From contig CM059577.1 in NCBI GenBank assembly GCA_030386875.1, positions 24,811,038 through 24,875,037 of the forward strand: DNA of 64,000 nucleotides, written 5' to 3'. The stretch is from Morinoia aosen (taxonomy: Eukaryota > Arthropoda > Malacostraca > Amphipoda > Talitridae). Numbering within the stretch: position 1 is the first letter of the stretch; every line of letters starts with the position of its first letter. The notes below the pieces were generated by a model. The model saw only the letters and a program-made list of their open reading frames with translations, did no database searches and was not told where the DNA came from. Made by a program: the position numbers and the translations under genes. Shown piece after piece: positions 56,901 to 64,000 of the stretch.

Positions 56901-59900
56901 ACCACCAGATGATACATATATGACTCCCTACCCACCGGCTGGTACATATGGTACTCCCTCACCACCAGCTGGTACATATAGGACTCCCTCACCACCAGCT
57001 GGTACATATAGGACTCCCTCACCACCAGATGGTACATATAGGACTCCCTCCCCACCAGATGGTACATATAGGACTCCTCCACCAGCAGATGGTACTTATA
57101 GGACTCCTCCACCACCAGATATGGTACATATAGGACCCCCTCACCACCAGATGGTACATATAGGACTCCTCCACCACCAGATGGTACATATAGGACTCCT
57201 CCACCACCAGATGGTACATATAGGACTTCCTCACCACCAGCTGGTACATATAGGACTCCTCCACCACCATATGGTACATATAGGACTCCCTCACCACCAG
57301 CTGGTACATATAGGACTCCTCCACCACCAGATGGTACATACAGGACTCCCTCACCACCAGATGGTACATATAGGACTCCCTCACCACCAACTGGTACATA
57401 TAGGACTCCTCCACCACCAGCTGGTACATATAGGACTCATACACTACCAGATGGTACATATAGGACTCCCTCACCACCAACTGGTACATATAGGACTCCT
57501 CCACCACCAGCTGGTACATATGGGACTCCTCCACCACCAGATGGTACATATAGGACTCCCTCACCACCAGATGGTACATATAGAACTCCCTCACCACCAG
57601 CTGGTACATATAGGACTCCCTCACCACCAGCTGGTACATATAGGACACCTCCACCACCAGATGGTACATATAGGACTCCCTCACCACCAGATGGTACATA
57701 TAGGACTCCCTCACCACCAGTTGGTACATATAGGACTCCCTCACCACCATCTGGTACATATAGGACTCCCTCACCACCAACTGGTACATATAGGACTCCC
57801 TCACCACCAATTTGTACATATAGGACTCCTCCACCACCAGATGGTACATATAGGACTCCCTTACCACCATCTGGTACATATAGGACTCCCTCACCACCAT
57901 CTGGTACATATAGGACTCCCTCACCACCAGACGGTACATATAGGACTCCCTCACCACCAGTTAGTACATATAGGACTCCCTCACCACCAATTTGTACATA
58001 TAGGACTCCTCCACCACCAGATGGTACATATAGAACTCCCTCACCACCATCTGGTACATATAGGACTCCCTCACCACCAAATGGTACATAAAGGACTCCT
58101 CCACCACCAGATGGTACATATAGGACTTCCTCATTACCAGATGGTACATATAGGACTCCCTCACCACCAGTTGGTACATATAGGACTCCCTTACCACCAA
58201 CTTGTACATATAAGACTCCTCCACCACCAGGTGGTACATATAGGACTCTCTCACCACCAGATGGTACATATAGGACTCCCTCACCACCAGATGGTACATA
58301 TAAGACTCTCTCACCACCAGATGGTACATATAGGACTCCCTCACCACCAGCTGGGACATATGGGACTCCCTCACCACCAGATGGTACATATAGGACTCCC
58401 TCACCACCAGATAGTACATATAGGACCCCCTCACCACCAGCTGGTACAAATAGGACTCCTTCACTACCAGATGGTACATATAGGACTCCCTCACCACCAG
58501 CTGGTACATATAGGACTCCCTCACCACCAAATGGTACATAAAGGACTCCTCCACCACCAGATGGTACATATAGGACTTCCTCATTACCAGATGGTACATA
58601 TAGGACTCCCTCACCACCAGTTGGTACATATAGGACTCCCTTACCACCAACTTGTACATATAGGACTCCTCCACCACCAGGTGGTACATATAGGACTCCC
58701 TCACCACCAGATGGTACATATAAGACTCTCTCACCACCAGATGGTACATATAGGACTCCCTCACCACCAGCTGGGACATATGGGACTCCCTCACCACCAG
58801 ATGGTACATATAGGACTCCCTCACCACCAGATAGTACATATAGGACCCCCTCACCACCAGCTGGTACAAATAGGACTCCTTCACTACCAGATGGTACATA
58901 TAGGACTCCCTCACCACCAGCTGATACATATAGGACTCCCTCACCACCAGACGGTACATATAGAACTCCCTCACCACCAGTTAGTACATATAGGACTCCC
59001 TCACCACCAATTTGTACATATAGGACTCCTCCACCACCAGATGGTACATATAGAACTCCCTCACCACCATCTGGTACATATAGGACTCCCTTACCACCAA
59101 CTGGTACATATAGGACTCCCTCACCACCATCTGGTACATATAGGACTCCCTCACCACCAGACGGTACATATAGAACTCCCTCACCACCAGTTAGTACATA
59201 TAGGACTCCCTCACCACCAATTTGTACATATAGGACTCCTCCACCACCAGATGGTACATATAGAACTCCCTCACCACCATCTGGTACATATAGGACTCCC
59301 TTACCACCAACTGGTACATATAGGACTCCTCCACCACCAGATGGTACATATAGGACTCCCTCATTACCAGATGGTACATATAGGACTCCCTCACCACCAG
59401 TTGGTACATATAGGACTCCCTCACCACCAACTTGTACATATAGGACTCCTCCACCACCAGATGGTACATATAGGACTCTCTCACCACCAGATGGTACATA
59501 TAGGACTCCCTCACCACCAGATGGTACATATAAGACTCTCTCACCACCAGATGGTACATATAGGACTCCCTCACCACCAGCTGGGACATATGGGACTCCC
59601 TCACCACCAGATGGTACATATAGGACTCCCTCACCACCAGATAGTACATATAGGACCCCCTCACCACCAGCTGGTACAAATAGGACTCCTTCACTACCAG
59701 ATGGTACATATAGGACTCCCTCATCACCAGCTGGTACATATAGGACTCCCTCACCACCAGATGGTACATATAGGACCCCCTCACCACCAGATGGTACATA
59801 TAAGACTGCCTCACCACCAGCCGGGCTTGCAATACTCACCAGCACCTCTGCGTCCCTGAAGATCCAGTATTTTCCCCCAGCAGAAACATTTTTCCCCAGC

Positions 59901-62177
59901 GCCACGTCGGTGGGGGATGGGGGGCTGCGCACCTTAGGCCAGTACGAGGGGGTGAGTGGGGGGGGAGAAGTTACCCAGGTGGTAGCCCTCATCCAAGGAG
60001 AACGACCAGAGTTTGCAAACTGAACCTGTGAATAATTTGAAGTCAAGTCAACATTTGAAATCACTTCTTGTAAGCACCATAAAAGTTCGAATCATTCAAA
60101 GTCTGACCTGTGCGGTCAAAAAATATGCTTTTGCCGTTGTTTTTTGTAAAGTGTGTGATAATGATCATTTTGCACGCACCCATAAAATTTTGTGAAATCA
60201 ATAAATAACTCAAAAAGGGGCCCAAAGCATGAATTTAGCCATTGGCCTTTCTTTTTGAAGGCCTTCAATATTGACATTCAAAGGTGAACTTTCATAGTGT
60301 GAAAAATAAACTTTGATTTTCAATTTCTCCTATACACTAGTCGAAATTTATTTGAACTCTTAGATTTTGTACAATGGCGTGAAACAAGCTTTGATGGATT
60401 TGATGTCTGGTTTTCACTCTCTTTCGAATCTGTTTCCATAATCGGTTTCTTGTATTCATTATTTGATTCTTTGATCCCACATTCTACAGACCTAAAGCCG
60501 GTAGAACGCTGTGCATATTCTATGAAAACCAGATGCACAAAAATTATAAAATTGATGATCGAGTCTTTAAGAACACTGTCAAAATTTTTGTTTAGTCAAC
60601 AGATCCGGATATGTCAATGAAAGTCTTAGTGCATTATAAATAACAGGAAAATCAGTGACCTCCCAGTGAAAATTAATGTATCTACATCCAGGGTGAATAA
60701 GCGAGATAGAGCCAGTGTAATATACCAGATTAAATGTGACAGAAAAAAGGTAAGTCTTCTAATAAATGTGTTATATTGGCTTGAGTAGAATGACCCTGAC
60801 GCAAAGATTAACCGCTCATGAATACGAGTACCAAGGTTCTACTTTCAATCATTTCCACATTGACCATAGCTGCCAGCATTCAAATGAAGATCTTAACTCT
60901 AACACAAAAATTTATATAATGTCGTTAAAAAGAGCATATTCAAACAATAGAAGCATTACACTTCCATAAACTTGAACCTGCTCATAATGATAACGCAAAT
61001 GACTTTTTTTGCTTTAAAATTATTTACTAGTACTGCAGCTTAGAAGTCTGGTGCGACCGCTCGTTCGTTCATTTCTCCCCTATCGTTTGTACCATTAACA
61101 TCTATGGTTGTGCAATACTGTTACTTAATCTCGTGTATGCATATTCTTGTCGAACAAACGTTGTCTCTGGTCATTTATATATTTTGTGCTGTGATTTTCA
61201 AATTTCTCACTGTGTCTGATATAGCTCAAGTATTAGACTTGTATTTAATTAATGGACTGAACAGTTTTTCTGTTTATTTTCAGTCTGATGATGATGTTTG
61301 GGCGTCAAAACGTTTCTTTTTATATACATTACAGAGGTATTACATTTTACATATTGACAGTGTTCCAACCAAAAATTTTGAGTGAACTTCTGCTTAATTT
61401 AACACGTGATAAACTTGAACTGTTCAATAAAGTTCAAAAATTGGAAAAGAAATTACTAACAAGTTTTTCCCAGCGCTTTTGTACTGCGCAAGAAAATTGT
61501 TTCAGCTAAAATGACACATGACAAGAACGTCGTAACTTGATGATTATTTTTCAAATACTTTACCACAACTGCACCCGTTTTTAATTGAGAAAATGTTTTC
61601 CTTATGTGCAAATATTTGCGCTTATATTCAAATAATTAAATAAATGTATGTCAAAGATTGGTGTATTACTATGCATATACGAAGCAGGTTGTAGAGTATT
61701 CCATACTTGACCATTCACACTAACACACCTACATACATTCTTGTATTATTAAGCACATTCGTACAAACTCCTTTCAAACTGACCGTTCAAGCCCACGCAC
61801 ATTCGCACAACCACACGCAATTGCACGCGCACCCGAACGCTTCACGTTCGCACCACGTTTAAACGCACGAACGTTCGCATGCACACGCGGAAGTTCGGGC
61901 ACCTAAAGAGGTGGAAAGTTCTTGAAGGATGAAAAGCACCTGAAAAGATAAAGAGCATCTGTAGAGGTGAAGAGTACCTACAGAGGTGATGAGTACCTGC
62001 AGAGGTGGAGTACCTGCAGAGGTGATGAGTACCTGCAGAGGTGAAGAAGGTGCAGTTGGAGAGCTGCCGGCAGAGGAGGAAGCAGTGGATGCGGCCCGAC
62101 ACGCCCCACTGCAGGTTCACCTCCGTCACCGTCGGCACGCACAGCCCCTCGTAGTGAGGCTCCATCGCCAGCTCCAC
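50843..62177 (-). CDS. Gene B: PAN plus fucolectin/F5-8C-type galactose-binding protein, 5' end not in window
   Basis: Minus-strand exons: 62033-62177, 59975-60025, 59840-59924, 52762-52926, 51276-51372 and 50843-50931. The first two give a PAN-like module ([54 protein letters not shown]). The others give about 140 residues of a galactose-binding fold: [67 protein letters not shown] and [20 protein letters not shown], ending QAFL and TGA. The opening NVALGK, the WxKVDL core and the closing LCxVxxF are marks of fucolectin-type (FTP/F5-8C) domains. Phases agree at all joins except between the second and third exons, where one base is in conflict. Extracellular sugar recognition is inferred from the domains. 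Confidence 0.72.
51100..51275 (-). repeat. G/T-rich array (about 20-bp units) seeded at the donor of the 51.3-kb exon
   Basis: On the minus strand the border CCCTG|GTGGGTGTGTCGG runs directly into repeats such as CTGGGGTGTGTCAGGTGTGT and TTGGGTGTGTCGGGTGTGT, about nine units, reaching 51100. The unit resembles the donor and its first intron bases. Confidence 0.8.
51276..51372 (-). CDS. Gene B exon, galactose-binding domain part 3
   Basis: Acceptor TTGCCACCGCAG|GCCGGA, phase 0; donor CCTG|GTGGGT, phase 1. It encodes [19 protein letters not shown] and [13 protein letters not shown]. The joins to the exons on both sides keep the frame. Confidence 0.75.
51373..52274. other. Gene B intron, nothing recognised apart from the array at its start
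   Basis: AT-rich; contains a short loosely repeated stretch (GTGCTAAATACCG-like) near 51.9-52.0 kb. Confidence 0.5.
52275..52761 (-). repeat. 37-bp minisatellite seeded at the donor of the 52.8-kb exon, about 13 copies
   Basis: On the minus strand the donor ATCCGG|GTATGTGTGG leads into GTATGTTGGGCATGTTGTTC and then regular 37-bp units (TGGGCAAGTGGGCATGTTGT, then CGTGTGTTGGTCATG). The first units are shorter variants that start at the donor itself. Open frames over it ([13 protein letters not shown] repeats) are by-products. Confidence 0.88.
52762..52926 (-). CDS. Gene B exon, galactose-binding domain part 2
   Basis: 165 bases, phase 0 to 0 if the acceptor is GTTGCAG at 52927. It encodes [36 protein letters not shown] and [19 protein letters not shown]. 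The frame stays open upstream into the array (SCSHTSGLQ), so an acceptor further out, CCTACAG at 52959, is possible but would be out of phase with the previous exon. Confidence 0.75.
52962..56105. repeat. 21-bp minisatellite, about 150 copies, next to the acceptor of the 52.8-kb exon
   Basis: The plus-strand unit is GTGGGTGTAGCTGTGGGTGG plus T. On the gene's strand it reads CCACACCACCCACAGCTAC: a C-rich pyrimidine tract with a CACAG acceptor-like end in every unit. Left units (52.98-53.17 kb) carry GTGTGGCTGTGGGTTGT. From 55.48 kb the unit changes to GTGGGTGCAGCTGTAAGGAG plus T with the same period. Two copies of a 525-bp block (25 units) lie at about 53380-53904 and 53905-54429. No stop codons occur in most frames, hence the long spurious open frames on both strands. 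Confidence 0.96.
56225..59833 (-). repeat. 30-bp minisatellite, about 120 copies, running from the donor of the 59.8-kb exon
   Basis: The plus-strand unit is GGTACATATAGGACTCCCTC followed by ACCACCAGAT or a variant. On the gene's strand the donor GTGCTG|GTGAGTATTGC is followed within about 15 bases by units containing CATCTGGTG|GTGAGGGAGTC, close to the donor itself. Blocks of ten or more units are repeated almost unchanged (for example near 58.0, 58.5 and 59.2 kb), showing recent larger duplications. Open frames of 300-1139 codons on both strands arise from this unit. Confidence 0.96.
59840..59924 (-). CDS. Gene B exon, galactose-binding domain part 1
   Basis: Donor GTGCTG|GTGAGT in phase 0. 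It encodes [19 protein letters not shown] and RDAEVL, the normal opening of the fold. The acceptor GTGCGCAG at 59925 leaves one base, while the preceding exon would need two; a one-base error in the C-runs CCCCCC/CCCCC at the exon start would solve this. Confidence 0.65.
59975..60025 (-). CDS. Gene B exon, end of the PAN module
   Basis: 51 bases between TTATTCACAG and CTGG|GTAACT, phase 1 to 1. It encodes [16 protein letters not shown], a standard close of a PAN/apple module after the NCTFF exon, with which it is in phase. The intron to the next exon would be only 50 bases. Confidence 0.65.
60026..60639. other. Gene B intron, nothing recognised
   Basis: AT-rich; no further exon or element supported. 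Confidence 0.5.
60640..61340 (+). mobile_element. Penelope-like element remnant with GIY-YIG domain
   Basis: The plus strand encodes [15 protein letters not shown], then in another frame [20 protein letters not shown] and [10 protein letters not shown], the GIY-YIG nuclease of Penelope-like elements. A worn IAEAL-like end follows in a third frame, then a tail with GATGATGATGTTTGGGCGTC. Frames are broken. The tail is related to that at 39.5-39.8 kb. It lies in gene B's intron, opposite in strand. Confidence 0.78.
61740..61870. repeat. CGCAC-rich low-complexity stretch
   Basis: Irregular runs of CGCACATTCGCAC-like words, just before the 19-bp array. Confidence 0.6.
61905..62050 (-). repeat. 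19-bp tandem array seeded at the donor of the PAN exon
   Basis: On the minus strand the exon end ACCTCTGCAG|GTACTC is followed by units of GTACTCATCACCTCTGCAG (19 bp, one of 16-17 bp), about four clear and four worn. Every clear unit holds a pyrimidine stretch, CAG and GT, so each joint could serve as donor or acceptor. The first joint is the real donor. Confidence 0.92.
62033..62177 (-). CDS. Gene B exon, first part of the PAN module
   Basis: Acceptor CTTGCCCGGCAG|GTGGAG in phase 0, donor GCAG|GTACTC in phase 1. It encodes [39 protein letters not shown] and [11 protein letters not shown] content is high against the introns. Earlier exons (signal peptide) were not found up to 64 kb. Confidence 0.72.
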
Positions 62178-63420
62178 CTGCCGGGCAAGGCAGAGACGCT
62201 CATGAGTAGTAGCAAGCATGCACCACCTGCTTCAGCTGCTCGGAGAAGTCACAGATGCTCGTGAGGAATGGCAACCACGCACCGCGTGTTCGCTTTACTT
62301 TCTCGCTTCTTTTCTTTCTGGGTGTGGGCCGAAGTGCTGTCATGCTGAAAAGGAAATTTTCCCCTTTAGGAGTGAGGACCAAAACACTATCGGGATAAGA
62401 ATCATATAACTCTTGCTAGATTAGAATCGTCAAATGAACCGGAAACACTTCAAAAATATTTCTGTTTTTTTTATAAGGAATAACTGCTTTTTAAGATATT
62501 TGTTCTCTATTTCCATGACAAATTTATTGAGAAATATCCGGTAAAATTGCGAAAGATACATCTAGTACAATCCCCAATAGAAAATCTTATCAAATAATTT
62601 TAGATAGTTGTTTCAAACATATTTTTTACCCAGAAAGACTAAAATTATGTGATTTCAAAACCGTCAGTGGTTACTAAATTCAAATATAATAATTGAAATT
62701 CCAAGAAAGTTAATCATTTCTGTCAGTGTTCATGCATCGTCAAAAATGACTCCGAAAGCTCGATCTTCTTGTCACATTTCTGTACATGAGATGTAAATCC
62801 AAACGGTATGAAGAGGAATAAATAAACACAATAATAACTTTCTGACTACTTAAACATCTGGAAGTATGTGGTTAGCGTATGTGCGACAAAAACTCAACTT
62901 CCTCTTTAGTTTTCCTTGCATTAAAACTCCAGGTGCGGACACGAGGCAAATGTCTCCGGCTAAAAAAATTACAAGTCAAAAAAATAAATTTGCAGTCATT
63001 ATAGAGAACTCAGGTGCTCACGTTGCAGTCAGTGTCAGTCTCAGTAAATTAAGATATTATGTAACATGTTTGCGTTTCTATTAATTTATAATTGGAACAG
63101 AACATTTCCTGGTTTGCATTGCTGTTAATTAGAACAGATAGGTCAAGCAAGCCACGAACAAACATTTTGTGCTTTATTATGCACGGTGTGAAAGGTATTT
63201 GAGGAGAGTCATGGTACGTTAATGAACAAGCATATTTTATATTGTCAGAAATTGTCAAATTATATATGTGAGGATATAAAATAATTGCATTAAACTTCCT
63301 AAGCCATTTATCTTATGCAGTCACCTTCAGTGTCAACGACTGGTTCAAAGCAGAATTGGAATCGCGGACACTGTGTGACCTTTATTTATTTTGGACATCA
63401 CCTGACAATGAGGGAACTCA
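62178..63420. other. Intron or upstream sequence, nothing recognised
   Basis: AT-rich after 62.4 kb. Open frames up to 73 codons have no motif. Confidence 0.45.
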
Positions 63421-63424
63421 TAAA

Positions 63425-63750
63425 GTTGTAAAGGTAACGTTCAGTCTCCAATTCTACAAAGCTCCAAGCGCAGTAGAGGCATAAATCTGGCGAGTTTGGA
63501 GGCCACACATCGGTCGTTACCTGATCACGAAGATTATTTGAACACAAGTCTTGTGCTACTGGGCTGGATGAGAGGGCGCTGACTTTTGATGAAATGCGTT
63601 AGGACTTCCAACGCGTACTCCATCATCCCAGGGTGTAAAGACTGCCTCCTGTTACTCGATGTATTCAGCACCAATAAGTTCACGATCGTAAGTAATGAAG
63701 TGAGGAAGCATCGTGGGACCTTTGCTGCTTACCACAACTGAGCTCATCAA
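63425..63750 (-). pseudogene. Broken DDE transposase fragment
   Basis: The minus strand reads KGPTMLPHFITYDRELIGAE, then YIE and a stop, then in another frame SLHPGMMEYALEVLTHF, and later TDVWPPNSPDL. The order PHF...YIE...WPP-SPDL is that of Tc1/mariner-superfamily transposases with the D34-41D catalytic core. Frameshifts and stops make it dead. Confidence 0.65.
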
Positions 63751-63770
63751 GCCGCACGAAATTTATCGTG

Positions 63771-64000
63771 CATCACTCTAGGTACATCACACAGATGTAT
63801 AGTACATCACTCTAGGTACATCACACAGATGTATAGTGCATCACTCTAGGTACATCACACAGATTTATAGTGCATCACTCTAGGTACATCACACAAATGT
63901 TTAGTGCTTCGCTCGAGGTACATCACACAGATGTATAGTGCATCACTCTAGGTACATCACACAGATGTTTAGTGCATCGCTCTAGGTACATCACAAAGAT
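63771..64000. repeat. 34-bp minisatellite, about seven copies, runs off the right edge
   Basis: The unit contains CTCTAGGTACATCACACAGA and TGTATAGTGCATCA, with few changes. It begins about 20 bp from the transposase fragment. Confidence 0.95.

Noticed and set aside
56440-59859. 1139-codon plus-strand open frame ([10 protein letters not shown] repeats)
   Set aside because: The 30-bp unit is open in several frames on both strands at once, so length alone is no evidence of coding.
62200-62409. Extra exon upstream of gene B
   Set aside because: Short open frames and moderate GC, but no signal peptide, PAN motif or phase-compatible donor.

Overview
This is a nuclear genome window from a multicellular animal, most likely an arthropod. 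It is AT-rich with GC-richer coding islands, spliced genes with GT-AG introns, mariner-type and other DDE transposase remnants, a non-LTR retrotransposon (LINE), Penelope-like elements, a tRNA-related SINE, foldback elements and a very large load of minisatellites. The species cannot be fixed from the sequence, and nothing here is bacterial or viral.

Left part, 1-7.4 kb: a 25-bp minisatellite that grew out of the 3' end of a transposase gene, a 5'-truncated mariner copy bordered on both sides by the same 15-bp repeat, and a 2.4-kb array of a 34-bp unit. Middle left, 7.4-19.7 kb, plus strand: a four-exon two-pore-domain potassium channel gene (438 codons). A block with a degenerate LINE and an inverted pair of Penelope-like 3' ends sits in intron 2, and a foldback element sits in intron 3. 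The channel reading frame stays open for 103 more codons after its TGA, so it is a stop-readthrough candidate. From 19.7 to 34.5 kb there are almost no genes: a 43-bp array, several decayed arrays, one transposase remnant and a large inverted repeat.

Right part, 34.6-62.2 kb, minus strand: three genes in pieces. Gene D (43.5 to 34.7 kb) encodes a signal peptide, a PAN/apple-like module and a C-type-lectin-like domain. Gene C (45.0 to 44.6 kb) is the unrecognised cysteine-containing end of a protein. Gene B (62.2 to 50.8 kb; its 5' end is probably outside the window) encodes a PAN-like module followed by a galactose-binding domain of the fucolectin/F5-8C type, ending in a stop codon. Together B and D look like a cluster of secreted lectin-like recognition proteins built from exons that are mostly bordered by phase-1 introns.

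The most unusual property is that many of the minisatellites start at splice sites. All three donor sites of the channel gene, four of the five internal donors of gene B, and the first donor of gene D are each the first unit of a tandem array running into the intron; the repeat unit carries the end of the exon plus the GT donor. One acceptor in gene D is repeated in the same way. The 6.9-kb intron of gene B between 52.9 and 59.8 kb is almost wholly two arrays meeting head-on, one touching the donor and one close to the acceptor. These arrays have units of 30 and 21 bp without stop codons, so they create huge open reading frames that I do not regard as genes.
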